A stretch of DNA of 64,000 nucleotides from Streptomyces sp. NBC_00459 (GTDB lineage Bacteria > Actinomycetota > Actinomycetes > Streptomycetales > Streptomycetaceae). The position numbers and the translations under genes were made by a program. This document shows positions 52,161 through 61,385 of the stretch, piece by piece (the stretch's first letter is position 1; the number at the start of each line of letters is the position of its first letter). The notes beneath the pieces are model-generated. The model worked only from the letters and a program-made list of their open reading frames with translations. It ran no database searches and had not been told where the DNA came from. Location of the stretch: positions 4,960,001-5,024,000 of the forward strand of contig NZ_CP107903.1 of NCBI RefSeq assembly GCF_036013955.1, read 5' to 3'.

Positions 52161-53159
52161 GTGACTGTGATCGCGACCGAAAGCCTGAGCAAGCGGTTCC
52201 CCCGGGTGACCGCGCTCGACCGGCTCTCCATGGACATCGGACCCGGTGTGACCGGACTCGTCGGCGCCAATGGCGCCGGCAAATCCACCCTGATCAAGAT
52301 CCTGCTGGGTCTGTCCCCCGCCACGGAGGGCCGGGCCGCCGTGCTCGGACTCGACGTCGCCACCGAGGGCGGCGCCATCCGGGAGCGGGTCGGCTACATG
52401 CCGGAGCACGACTGCCTGCCACCCGACGTCTCGGCCACCGAGTTCGTCGTGCACATGGCGCGCATGTCCGGGCTCCCGCCTGCCGCCGCCCGCGAGCGCA
52501 CCGCGGACACCCTGCGCCATGTCGGCCTGTACGAGGAGCGCTACCGTCCCATCGGCGGCTACTCGACCGGCATGAAGCAGCGGGTGAAGCTCGCCCAGGC
52601 GCTGGTCCACGACCCGCAGCTGGTCTTCCTGGACGAGCCGACCAACGGCCTCGATCCGGTCGGCCGCGACGACATGCTCGGCCTGATCCGCCGTATCCAC
52701 ACCGACTTCGGCATCTCGGTGCTGGTCACCTCGCACCTGCTCGGCGAGCTGGAGCGGACCTGCGACCACGTGGTGGTCGTCGACGGCGGCAAGCTCCTGC
52801 GGTCCAGCTCCACCACGGACTTCACCCAGTCCACGGCCATCCTCGCCATCGAGGTGACCGACACCGACGAACACCCGGACGGCACCGCCGCGGTGCGCGA
52901 CGCGCTCCACGCGCGCGGGGTGGACACCCACGACGGCAGCGGCCTGCCCGGCGCCGGACACATCCTGCTGCTCACCGCCCAGGGCGAGGACACCTACGAC
53001 CTCGTGCGGGACACGGTCGCCGACCTCGGCCTCGGTCTGGTGCGCATGGAACAGCGCAGGCACCACATCTCCGAGGTCTTCACCGACAGCGACGCCAAGC
53101 AGGCGGACGAACAGCAGAGCGTGAGTGCAGGAAAGGAGGCGGTCGGCCATGGCGGTTGA
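52161..53159 (+). CDS. ABC transporter ATPase (first of a four-gene operon)
   Basis: About 332 residues. Walker A GANGAGKSTLIKI, signature YSTGMKQRVKLAQ, and Walker B LVFLDEPTNGLDP. This is an ABC-2 type exporter ATPase with a C-terminal regulatory domain. The GTG at 52161 is chosen by homology at VTVIATESLSKRFP; the frame runs open to 52032 without conserved sequence. It overlaps the next gene by 11 bp. Two DnaA boxes lie upstream. Confidence 0.92.
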   Translation: MTVIATESLSKRFPRVTALDRLSMDIGPGVTGLVGANGAGKSTLIKILLGLSPATEGRAAVLGLDVATEGGAIRERVGYMPEHDCLPPDVSATEFVVHMARMSGLPPAAARERTADTLRHVGLYEERYRPIGGYSTGMKQRVKLAQALVHDPQLVFLDEPTNGLDPVGRDDMLGLIRRIHTDFGISVLVTSHLLGELERTCDHVVVVDGGKLLRSSSTTDFTQSTAILAIEVTDTDEHPDGTAAVRDALHARGVDTHDGSGLPGAGHILLLTAQGEDTYDLVRDTVADLGLGLVRMEQRRHHISEVFTDSDAKQADEQQSVSAGKEAVGHGG

Positions 53160-54054
53160 GCAGACCCCGGCACAGGCGGGCGCCCAGTCCCGCATCCACA
53201 ACATCGGCTACCGCTCGTACGACGGCCAGCGACTGGGCCGCGCGTACGCCCGACGCTCGCTCTACTCACAGTCCCTGCGCGGCGCCTACGGCCTCGGCCG
53301 TTCGGTCAAGTCCAAGGTGCTGCCGATGGTGCTCTTCGCCGTGATGTGCGTCCCTGCAGCCATCATGGTGGCGGTCTCGGTCGCCACCAAGGCCAAGGAA
53401 CTGCCCGTCGAGTACACGAACTACGCGATCATCATGCAGGCGGTCATCGGCCTGTACGTCGCCTCGCAGGCACCCCAGGCCGTCTCCCGCGACCTGCGCT
53501 TCAAGACCGTACCCCTGTACTTCTCGCGCCCGATCGAGACCTCGGACTACGTCCGCGCGAAGTTCGCGGCGCTGGCCTCGGCCCTGTTCCTCATCACCGC
53601 GGTGCCGCTGGTCGTGCTCTACGCGGGCGCCCTGCTGGCCAAGCTCGACTTCACCGACCAGACCAAGGGTTTCCTCCAGGGGCTCGTCTCCGTGGCACTG
53701 CTCTCGCTGCTGTTCGCCGGTATCGGCCTCGTCATCTCGGCGGTCACCCCGCGCCGCGGCTTCGGTATCGCGGCGGTCATCGCCGTGGTGACCATCTCCT
53801 ACGGGGCGGTGTCCACGCTCCAGGCCATCGCTGACGCCCAGGGCAGCACGGGTGCCGTCCCCTGGATCGGCCTCTTCTCGCCCATCACGCTCATCGACGG
53901 GGTGCAGACGGCCTTCCTGGGCGCCACCTCCTCCTACCCCGGAGGGGTGGGCCCCAGCACCGGCGAAGGCGTGGTCTTCCTGCTCGCCGTCCTGGGTCTC
54001 ATCGCCGGCTGCTACGGCCTTCTGATGCGCCGCTACCGAAAGGTCGGACTGTGA
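53149..54054 (+). CDS. ABC-2 type transporter permease
   Basis: 301 residues, six hydrophobic helices after a basic 60-residue N-terminus. AAAGGAGG lies before the ATG at 53149, inside the end of the ATPase gene. It forms the membrane channel with one of the ATPases in this operon. The substrate is unknown; candidates include lipids, peptides or polysaccharide. Confidence 0.9.
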   Translation: MAVEQTPAQAGAQSRIHNIGYRSYDGQRLGRAYARRSLYSQSLRGAYGLGRSVKSKVLPMVLFAVMCVPAAIMVAVSVATKAKELPVEYTNYAIIMQAVIGLYVASQAPQAVSRDLRFKTVPLYFSRPIETSDYVRAKFAALASALFLITAVPLVVLYAGALLAKLDFTDQTKGFLQGLVSVALLSLLFAGIGLVISAVTPRRGFGIAAVIAVVTISYGAVSTLQAIADAQGSTGAVPWIGLFSPITLIDGVQTAFLGATSSYPGGVGPSTGEGVVFLLAVLGLIAGCYGLLMRRYRKVGL

Positions 54055-54962
54055 CCACGCTCAACATCGACCACGTCTCGCGCTGGTTCGGCAACGTGGT
54101 GGCGGTCAACGACATCACCATGACGATCGGCCCCGGCGTCACCGGCCTCCTGGGCCCCAACGGCGCCGGAAAGTCCACCCTCATCAACATGATGGGCGGC
54201 TTCCTGGCCCCCTCCACCGGCACCGTCACCCTCGACGGACAGCCCGTGTGGCGCAACGAGCAGATCTACAAGCACATCGGCATCGTCCCCGAGCGCGAGG
54301 CGATGTACGACTTCCTCACCGGCAAGGAGTTCGTGGTCGCCAACGCCGAGTTGCACGGCCTCGGTGCCAAGGCGGCGCAGCGGGCGCTCGCCACGGTCGA
54401 GATGGAGTACGCGCAGGACCGCAAGATCTCGACGTACTCCAAGGGCATGCGCCAGCGTGTGAAGATGGCGAGCGCGCTCGTCCACGACCCGTCGCTCCTT
54501 CTGCTCGACGAGCCCTTCAACGGCATGGACCCGCGCCAGCGCATGCAGCTCATGGATCTGCTGCGCCGCATGGGCGCCGAGGGACGCACGGTCCTGTTCT
54601 CCTCGCACATCCTCGAAGAGGTCGAGCAACTGGCGGCCCACATCGAGGTCGTCGTCGCCGGACGGCACGCGGCCAGCGGTGACTTCCGCCGGATCCGCCG
54701 TCTGATGACCGACCGCCCGCACCGCTACCTCGTACGCTCCAGCGACGACCGGGCCCTCGCCGCCGCGCTGATCGCCGACCCGTCGACCTCCGGCATCGAA
54801 GTGGACCTCGCGGAGGGCGCGTTGCGTATCCAGGCCGTCGACTTCGGCCGCTTCACCGCCCTGCTGCCCCGCGTTGCCAGGGATCACGGCATCCGGCTGC
54901 TCACGGTCTCGCCGTCCGACGAGTCCCTCGAATCCGTGTTCTCGTATCTCGTCGCCGCGTAG
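54051..54962 (+). CDS. Second ABC transporter ATPase
   Basis: 303 residues. Walker A GPNGAGKSTLINM, signature YSKGMRQRVKMAS and Walker B LLLLDEPFNGMDP. It starts with GTGA overlapping the permease stop, indicating translational coupling. Its N-terminus (LNIDHVSRWFGNVVAVNDI) begins at the usual ATPase start. Confidence 0.93.
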   Translation: MTTLNIDHVSRWFGNVVAVNDITMTIGPGVTGLLGPNGAGKSTLINMMGGFLAPSTGTVTLDGQPVWRNEQIYKHIGIVPEREAMYDFLTGKEFVVANAELHGLGAKAAQRALATVEMEYAQDRKISTYSKGMRQRVKMASALVHDPSLLLLDEPFNGMDPRQRMQLMDLLRRMGAEGRTVLFSSHILEEVEQLAAHIEVVVAGRHAASGDFRRIRRLMTDRPHRYLVRSSDDRALAAALIADPSTSGIEVDLAEGALRIQAVDFGRFTALLPRVARDHGIRLLTVSPSDESLESVFSYLVAA

Positions 54963-54972
54963 GAGGCCGAAA

Positions 54973-55692
54973 ATGTACGACCCCACAGTCGCCCGGCTCA
55001 CCTACCGGGCCCTGCTCGGCCGCCGCCGGGCCCTCATCCTCGGCGCGCTGCCCCTGCTGCTCATCGTGATCGCCATCGCCGTACGCGGCCTCGTCGGCGC
55101 CGACGATCAGACGGCGGCGGACCTGCTGGGCGGACTCGCCCTCGCCACGATGGTGCCGATCATCGGCGTCATCGCGGGCACCGGCGCGATCGGCCCGGAG
55201 ATCGACGACGGTTCCGTCGTCTACCTGCTCTCCAAGCCGCTCAAGCGACCCAAGATCATCTACACCAAGCTGATCGTCGCGATCGGCGTCACCATGGCGT
55301 TCTCGGCGGTGCCGACCTTCATCGCCGGCCTCATCCTCAACGGCAACGGCCAGCAGGTCGCCGTCTCTTACACGGTCGCCGCACTGGTCGCCTCCATCGC
55401 CTACGCCGCGCTCTTCCTGCTGCTCGGCACGGTGTCCCGGCACGCGGTGGTCTTCGGACTCGTCTACGCCCTGGTCTGGGAGGCACTGTTCGGCTCCCTG
55501 GTGCCCGGGGCGCGCACACTGAGCGTCCAGCAGTGGGCCCTGGCCGTCGGCCACAAGGCCACGGGCGGCGACCTGATCACCTCGGACGTCGGCCTGACCA
55601 CGGCGACGGTCCTGCTGATCGCGGTCACCGTCCTCGCCACCTGGTACGCAGGCCAGAAGCTGCGCACGCTGACCCCTACCGGCGATGAGTAG
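54973..55692 (+). CDS. Second ABC-2 type permease
   Basis: 239 residues with six hydrophobic helices. The stop of the preceding ATPase overlaps the AGGAGG of this gene, 6 bases before the ATG. The operon is ATPase-permease-ATPase-permease, two exporter halves that probably act as one complex or as two related pumps. Confidence 0.9.
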   Translation: MYDPTVARLTYRALLGRRRALILGALPLLLIVIAIAVRGLVGADDQTAADLLGGLALATMVPIIGVIAGTGAIGPEIDDGSVVYLLSKPLKRPKIIYTKLIVAIGVTMAFSAVPTFIAGLILNGNGQQVAVSYTVAALVASIAYAALFLLLGTVSRHAVVFGLVYALVWEALFGSLVPGARTLSVQQWALAVGHKATGGDLITSDVGLTTATVLLIAVTVLATWYAGQKLRTLTPTGDE

Positions 55693-55802
55693 GCAGTTGC
55701 GGGCCCGGGTGCGCGTGGTCACCTGACAGGGATTTCTGACAGAGACTTCACGTGTGCCCGGGCACACTGGACAAACGGGGCCGCAGGGCGAGGAGGACGG
55801 GG

Positions 55803-56012
55803 ATGGCAGGGGACAGGGACATCTGGGACGAGTTGGTCCTCGACGAGGACTTCATACGCTCTGCCGAAACCGCCGAGCCGTCCGCCCGGGCCCGCATGCT
55901 GACGGCGCGCTGGCGGAACGAGACGCCCGAGCCGCAGCCCTGGCGGTCGGACGAACCCCCGGCGGGCTGGTTCTTCAGCAAGGCGCGTCGCCGCAGGTGG
56001 CGCCGCAAGTAG
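55803..56012 (+). CDS. Small conserved basic/acidic protein
   Basis: 69 residues, MAGDRDIWDELVLDEDFIRS at the N-terminus and an Arg-rich end (KARRRRWRRK). The frame could start at 55752, but GAGGAGG lies before the ATG at 55803. I know of similar small proteins in this position in Streptomyces but not of a function. Confidence 0.65.
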   Translation: MAGDRDIWDELVLDEDFIRSAETAEPSARARMLTARWRNETPEPQPWRSDEPPAGWFFSKARRRRWRRK

Positions 56013-56355
56013 GGCAGACGGTGGACGTTCCGGTCCGCCGCTCCGGAATCCGCTCACCAGTTTTATTCGGTGGCGCCCGACTCGGGTTACGGGCACAGTG
56101 GTTGTGTCCAGTACGCCGGATCTGTCCGGTGCTCTGGGTCGGGTTCTGGGAGCGGAGCCGGGCGGCGCCGATGCACGGCAGCCCGCGCGGCTTCCTTCAG
56201 GGCAGCCCGCGGCGGGCTCCGGAGCAGTCACTCCCTCCGGCGGGCCCGCCAAGCGGGGGGAGCTGCCCGGGGCGGCCACTTCGAGCGCGCGACTCACTCC
56301 GCGCGGGCCGCCCTCCCGGACCCCCCAGCCCTCAGCTTTCAGTCCCCGAAAAGGA
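56013..56355. other. Gene-free G+C-rich stretch
   Basis: No supported gene. It includes the palindrome GGCGGGCCCGCC (56239-56250) and other G+C inverted repeats that may terminate the convergent transcripts. Confidence 0.4.
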
Positions 56356-57168
56356 CTACGCCAGCAATCGCTCCAGCACCACCGCGATGCCGTCCTCGTC
56401 GTTCGACGACGTGACCTCGTCGGCCACCGCCCGCAGTTCGGCGTGGGCGTTCGCCATCGCCACCCCACGCGCCGCCCAGGTGAACATCGGGATGTCGTTC
56501 GGCATGTCACCGAAGGCGATCGTGTCCGCGGCCTTCACGCCCAGTCGACGGGCCGCCAGGGACAGGCCCTTCGCCTTGGACAGGCCCAGGGGGAGGAGTT
56601 CGACGATGCTCTCGCCGGCCATGGTGACCGTCACGAAGCCGCCCGCTGTCCGGGTGGCGACCTCGGTGAGCTCGTCGGTGGACAGGGTTGGGTGCTGGAT
56701 GTAGATCTTGCCCAGCGGCTCGGCCCAGAGGTCCGAAGAGTCCGTGAGCGGGACGAAGGGCAGCGAGCCCAGGCTCTCGTAACCCGGCCCGACCAGCACC
56801 TCACCGTCGAGGCCCGCCCGGCTCGCCGCCAGGAACAGCGGTCCGACCTCCGCCTCGATCTTCGCCAGCGCGAGCGAGGCCAGCTGCCGGTCCAGAGTGA
56901 TCGACGTCAGCAGACGATGAGCCCCGACGTCGTACACCTGTGCGCCCTGGCCGCAGACCGCGAGTCCCTCGTAGCCCAGCTCGTCGAGGACGTGCCGCGT
57001 CCAGCGCACCCCGCGGCCGGTGACGACGATGTGCGCGGCGCCCGCCGCGGTGGCCGCGGCGAGTGCCTCACGGGTGCGCGCCGAGACCGAGCCGTCGGAG
57101 CGCAGAAGCGTTCCGTCGAGGTCGGTCGCGACGAGCCGGTACGGGAACGACCCAGCGGCGTCGGTCAC
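56356..57168 (-). CDS. Cof-type HAD phosphatase, coupled to serS
   Basis: 270 residues. HAD motif I is VATDLDGTLLRS, motif IV is AFGDMPNDIPMF. It is a distinct gene from the related one at 46134. The GTG at 57168 overlaps the serS stop (GTGA), so it is translated after serS; the frame's longer N-terminal part is not conserved. Role unknown. Confidence 0.88.
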   Translation of the reverse strand: MTDAAGSFPYRLVATDLDGTLLRSDGSVSARTREALAAATAAGAAHIVVTGRGVRWTRHVLDELGYEGLAVCGQGAQVYDVGAHRLLTSITLDRQLASLALAKIEAEVGPLFLAASRAGLDGEVLVGPGYESLGSLPFVPLTDSSDLWAEPLGKIYIQHPTLSTDELTEVATRTAGGFVTVTMAGESIVELLPLGLSKAKGLSLAARRLGVKAADTIAFGDMPNDIPMFTWAARGVAMANAHAELRAVADEVTSSNDEDGIAVVLERLLA

Positions 57169-58454
57169 TTGGCGACCGGCTCCAGCAGTTCCCGGCCGCC
57201 CAGATACGGGCGCAGCATCTCGGGCACGCGCACCGAACCGTCGGCCAACTGGTGGTTCTCCAGGATCGCCACGATCGTGCGCGGTACGGCGCACAGCGTG
57301 CCGTTGAGCGTCGCGAGCGGCTGGACCTTGTTCTTGCCGTCGCTGGTGTCGCGCATCCGTACGGACAGGCGCCGGGCCTGGAAGCCGTCACAGTTGGAGG
57401 CCGACGTCAGCTCGCGGTACTTGCCCTGGGTCGGGATCCAGGCCTCGCAGTCGAACTTGCGCGAGGCGGAGGCGCCCAGGTCGCCCGAGGCCACGTCGAT
57501 GACCTGGAAGGGCAGTTCGAGGGCGGTCAGCCACTGCTTCTCCCAGTCCAGGAGACGCTGGTGCTCGTTCTCCGCGTCCTCGGGGTTGACGTACGAGAAC
57601 ATCTCGACCTTGTCGAACTGGTGCACGCGGAAGATGCCCCGGGTGTCCTTGCCGTAGGTGCCGGCCTCGCGGCGGAAGCACGGCGAGAAGCCGGCGTAGC
57701 GCAGCGGCAGCTTGTCGGCGTCGAGGATCTCGTCCATGTGGTACGCGGCGAGGGGGACCTCGGAGGTGCCGACCAGGTAGTAGTCGTCCTTCTCCAGGTG
57801 GTACACGTTCTCCGCGGCCTGGCCGAGGAAGCCGGTGCCCTCCATCGCGCGCGGGCGGACCAGCGCCGGGGTCAGCATCGGGACGAAGCCGGCCTCCGTG
57901 GCCTGCGCGATCGCCGCGTTGACGAGGGCGAGTTCGAGGAGCGCGCCGACGCCGGTGAGGTAGTAGAAGCGCGAGCCGGACACCTTGGCGCCCCGCTCGA
58001 CGTCGATGGCGCCCAGCGCCTCGCCCAGCTCCAGGTGGTCCTTGGGCTCGAAGCCCTCGGCGCCGAAGTCGCGGATCGTGCCGTGCGTCTCCAGGACGAC
58101 GAAGTCCTCCTCGCCGCCGACCGGGACGTCCGGGTGGACCAGGTTGCCGAGCTGGAGGAGGAGCTTCTTGGCTTCTTCGTCGGCCTCGTGCTGCTCGGCG
58201 TCGGCTGCCTTGACGTCCGCTGCGAGCTGGCCCGTCTTCTTGAGTAGCTCGGCCTTCTCGTCGGCGGAGGCCTTGGAGATGAGCTTGCCGATGCTCTTCT
58301 GCTCGGAACGCAGCTCGTCGTAGCGGACGCCGGACGACCTGCGTCGCTCGTCGGCGGACAGGAGAGCGTCGACGAGCGCGACGTCCTCTCCACGGGCGCG
58401 CTGCGAAGCGCGCACACGGTCGGGGTCCTCACGGAGCAGGCGAAGGTCAATCAC
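57165..58454 (-). CDS. serS: Seryl-tRNA synthetase
   Basis: 429 residues, a normal length. It has the long N-terminal helical arm (MIDLRLLREDPDRVRASQRA) and the class II motifs (motif 2 in FSPCFRREAG, motif 3 in TLNGTLCAVPRTIVAILEN). It charges tRNA-Ser. It shares an operon with the HAD gene downstream; the DnaA-box cluster lies in its upstream region. Confidence 0.96.
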   Translation of the reverse strand: MIDLRLLREDPDRVRASQRARGEDVALVDALLSADERRRSSGVRYDELRSEQKSIGKLISKASADEKAELLKKTGQLAADVKAADAEQHEADEEAKKLLLQLGNLVHPDVPVGGEEDFVVLETHGTIRDFGAEGFEPKDHLELGEALGAIDVERGAKVSGSRFYYLTGVGALLELALVNAAIAQATEAGFVPMLTPALVRPRAMEGTGFLGQAAENVYHLEKDDYYLVGTSEVPLAAYHMDEILDADKLPLRYAGFSPCFRREAGTYGKDTRGIFRVHQFDKVEMFSYVNPEDAENEHQRLLDWEKQWLTALELPFQVIDVASGDLGASASRKFDCEAWIPTQGKYRELTSASNCDGFQARRLSVRMRDTSDGKNKVQPLATLNGTLCAVPRTIVAILENHQLADGSVRVPEMLRPYLGGRELLEPVAK

Positions 58455-58656
58455 CCTCCAAGGCTACCGGTGCCGGGTCGGCGCTCACGACTCGGTATTT
58501 CCATACACGCCCCGTGTTGCTATTTGCCCGAAATGTCTGCCCGTTCGAGGAGCGTCGAGAGGTGTCAAGGAAAGGCGGCCGGATTCCCTGAAAGGGTCAG
58601 ACGGTAGTGCCTGGTTGACCCGAATCCCTTGCACTGAAGGGGACTTGAGGGTGGGC

Positions 58657-58968
58657 TCGTCCACAGTAATCCACACCTCGGAAAAGTTATCCACAGGCTG
58701 TGCGAAAGATCTGTGGATTACCGAAGTGATCGTTTCCAAAGGTGTCCACGAGATGGCCAATTCCCGAAGCAAACCACCGTCACGCCCACTTTCGGGTGGA
58801 AATGCGTAACTCCGGCGAGTTACACCAGGGAAACGAGTGGACGAAGGGTGGCATGCCGGGCTGTGGACGGATCGACGGCCTGTAGGGCGATTTGTCGACA
58901 GACCGGCACCCTGTTGTCGACTTGTCCCCAGGTCGAGAAGCGGGCCTGTGGATAACTTCTGTGGATAA
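58657..58968. promoter_or_regulatory. DnaA-box cluster between serS and pheA
   Basis: Three perfect boxes (TTATCCACA 58687-58695; TGTGGATAA 58947-58955 and 58960-58968) and one-mismatch copies at 58657-58665, 58667-58675, 58712-58720 and 58922-58930. The rest of 58455-59012 has no gene that I can support. DnaA-box clusters near oriC that titrate DnaA have been described in S. coelicolor; this may be one of them. Confidence 0.65.
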
Positions 58969-59012
58969 CGGAAATCGGCTGGTAGGACCGGCCGGAAGCA
59001 CAGGCGGACCGC

Positions 59013-59945
59013 TTAGAAGCGGCCGTCCTGGCAGCGAGCCACCCAGTCGGCGGCCGTCACGAACTCCTCGTCGGACGTCCCCGGCAGAGGAGCACGGACG
59101 TCGTCCACGCCGATGTCCGCACGCGGGTACGAACCCAGGTACCGCACCTTGAGACAGATCCGCCTGAGCCCCATGAGAGCCTCGGCGACCTTCCGGTCGG
59201 AGATGTGACCCTCGGCGTCAATGGCGAAGCAGTAGTTGCCGATGCCCTGCCCGGTCGGCCGGGACTGCAGCAGCATCAGGTTGACGCCCCGCACCGCGAA
59301 CTCGCCCAGCAGATCACGCAGTCCACCGGGGTGGTCGTCGCGCTGCCAGATGACGACGGACGTCTTGTCCGCGCCGGTCGGCGCCGCGGGCCGGGCGGGC
59401 CTGCCCACCAGGACGAACCGCGTCTGCGCGTTCTCCGCGTCGTGGATGCCGGTCTCCAGCGCGGTGAGGCCGTACCGGGCGGCTGCGAACTCGCCCGCGA
59501 AGGCCGCGTCGTAACGGCCCTCCTGGACCAGCCGGGCACCGTCCGCGTTCGAGGCGGACGACTCCCACACCACGTCCGGGAGGTTGATCTTCATCCAGTT
59601 GCGGATCTGCGACTGCGCGGCCGGATGGGCGGTGACGGTCTTGATCTCCGACAGCTTGGTGCCTGGCCTGACCAGCAGCGCGAAGGTGATCGACAGCAGC
59701 ACCTCGCGGTAGATCATCAGCGGGGAGCCCGCGACCAGCTCGTCGAGGGTGGTGGTGATACCGCCCTCGACGGAGTTCTCGATCGGCACGAACGCGGCCT
59801 CGACCTCACCGCTGCGCACCGCGTCGAGCGTGGCCGGCACGGACACCATCGGGATCAGCTCTCGGGTGGCCGTCTCGGGAAGCGTGCGCAGGGCAACCTC
59901 GGTGAAGGTGCCCTCGGGGCCGAGATACGCGTAGCTGGCTGGCAT
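59013..59945 (-). CDS. pheA: Prephenate dehydratase
   Basis: 310 residues. PDT domain from MPASYAYLGPEGTFTEVA with PIENSVEGGITTTLDEL (catalytic Thr region), then an ACT domain at about 200-290 (ESRPTG-like QSRPTGQGIGNYCFAIDAEG) that binds phenylalanine. It converts prephenate to phenylpyruvate in phenylalanine synthesis. There is no chorismate mutase domain, as in other actinobacteria. Confidence 0.95.
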   Translation of the reverse strand: MPASYAYLGPEGTFTEVALRTLPETATRELIPMVSVPATLDAVRSGEVEAAFVPIENSVEGGITTTLDELVAGSPLMIYREVLLSITFALLVRPGTKLSEIKTVTAHPAAQSQIRNWMKINLPDVVWESSASNADGARLVQEGRYDAAFAGEFAAARYGLTALETGIHDAENAQTRFVLVGRPARPAAPTGADKTSVVIWQRDDHPGGLRDLLGEFAVRGVNLMLLQSRPTGQGIGNYCFAIDAEGHISDRKVAEALMGLRRICLKVRYLGSYPRADIGVDDVRAPLPGTSDEEFVTAADWVARCQDGRF

Positions 59946-60066
59946 GACCTCACCCTAATGGCCCTTGTCCGGCCCGACGCACGCTTCCCGGCTCCGCCGC
60001 CCCAAGGGCGACAGGGGCCCGTCGAGCGTGCTGTGGCCCCGGCACCGCTTGGGAACCGGCCGCGCG

Positions 60067-61377
60067 TCACCCCTCCAGCAGCCGCTGCCCGACGTACTCC
60101 CCCTCGCCCGCCCCGCCCGGCACCGCGAACAGTCCGCTCGACTCGTGCCGGATGAACCTCGACAGCGCGTCGCCCCGGTCGAGCTTGCGCTGGACGGGGA
60201 CGAAACCGCGCAGCGGGTCGGCCTGCCAGCAGACGAAGAGGAGCCCCGCGTCGGGCGTCCCGTCCGCCCCGATCCCGTCGTGGAAGGAGAACGGGCGCCG
60301 CAGGATGGCAGCGCCCCCGTTCTCGTCGGGGCGGGTGATCCGGGAGTGCGCGTTGATGGGGACCACGAGATCGCCGTTGGCGTCGACCTTCTCCAGGTCC
60401 ATGGCGGTCGTCTCGGAACCGCCGCTGAGCGGCGCCCCGTTCGACTTCTTCCGCCCGACCACGTCCTCCTGCTGCTTGACCGACAGCTGCTCCCAGTCGT
60501 CGAGAAGCATGCGGATACGGCGTACGACGGCATAGGAGCCGTTCGCCATCCAGGACGGTTCGCCGGCGGCGGGCACGAAGATGCGCTTGTCGAAGTCGGC
60601 CTCGGACGGCTTCGGGTTGCGGGTGCCGTCCATCTGGCCCATCAGGTTGCGGGCGGTCATCGGCTGCGCGGTGGCGCCCGGCGACCGGTTGAAGCCGTTC
60701 ATCTGCCAGCGGACCCGGGCCGCGCTGCCCGCGTCCTTCTGGATCGCGCGCAGGGCGTGGAAGGCGACCAGGGCGTCGTTGGCGCCGATCTGCACCCACA
60801 GATCGCCGTTGCTGCGGGCCTTGTCGAGGTGGTCGGAGGAGAACTCGGGCAGCGGATCGAGCGCGACCGGGCGCTGCTTCTCCAGCCCGGTGCGGGCGAA
60901 GAAGCCGTATCCGAAGCCGAAGGTGACCGTCAGGGACGAGGGGCCCGCGTCCCGGGCGACATCCGTGTCGTCGTGCGCGGCGGCCTCGCCCGCCATGAGC
61001 CGCCGGGCGGTGTCGGACCAGCGGCGCAGCAGCGCGGCGGCCTCGGTGCGGCCCGCGCCCGCCGCCAGGTCGAAGGCGATGAGGTGGCCGCTGGCCTGGA
61101 GGCCCTCGGTGATGCCCGGCTGATGTTTCCCGTGAAACATTGCCATGTCCGCGCCCACCGAAGCGAGCGCGAGGGACGAGCCGGAGGAGCCGGATCCGGA
61201 ACCGTCGTCGGAGGAGCCGACGGCATAGCCGGTGGCCCCGCCCGCCGCACCGAGCGCGAGCCCGGTGGCGCCGGCGGTGCCGAGCAGCCGCCGACGCGAG
61301 ATGCCCTGTTCGCCGTTCTCCTGGGCGTCTCCCACGGCGTCTTCCTTCTTGTTTTCCTTGGTGGACTGGTCAGCCAT
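60067..61377 (-). CDS. dtpA: Tat-exported DyP-type heme peroxidase (DtpA-like)
   Basis: 436 residues. Twin-arginine signal GISRRRLLGTAGATG, then the DyP fold: distal Asp in GQMDGTRNP, proximal His in INAHSRITRP. It is a periplasmic/extracellular heme peroxidase. In S. lividans the same gene closes an operon with sco and ecuC and is required for copper-dependent GlxA-type activity; that role is inferred from this identical order. A degenerate parS lies inside the gene. Confidence 0.88.
   Translation of the reverse strand: MADQSTKENKKEDAVGDAQENGEQGISRRRLLGTAGATGLALGAAGGATGYAVGSSDDGSGSGSSGSSLALASVGADMAMFHGKHQPGITEGLQASGHLIAFDLAAGAGRTEAAALLRRWSDTARRLMAGEAAAHDDTDVARDAGPSSLTVTFGFGYGFFARTGLEKQRPVALDPLPEFSSDHLDKARSNGDLWVQIGANDALVAFHALRAIQKDAGSAARVRWQMNGFNRSPGATAQPMTARNLMGQMDGTRNPKPSEADFDKRIFVPAAGEPSWMANGSYAVVRRIRMLLDDWEQLSVKQQEDVVGRKKSNGAPLSGGSETTAMDLEKVDANGDLVVPINAHSRITRPDENGGAAILRRPFSFHDGIGADGTPDAGLLFVCWQADPLRGFVPVQRKLDRGDALSRFIRHESSGLFAVPGGAGEGEYVGQRLLEG
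61124..61139. other. Degenerate parS inside dtpA
   Basis: TGTTTCCCGTGAAACA, one mismatch (A to C). On the coding strand it reads MFHGKH, part of the conserved FHGKHQ segment, so it may be a chance similarity. Confidence 0.4.
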
Positions 61378-61385
61378 GGTGCGGT

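Noticed and set aside
58485..58772. Minus-strand 95-codon frame in the serS-pheA gap
   Set aside because: No ribosome site or family match, and it runs across the DnaA-box cluster.
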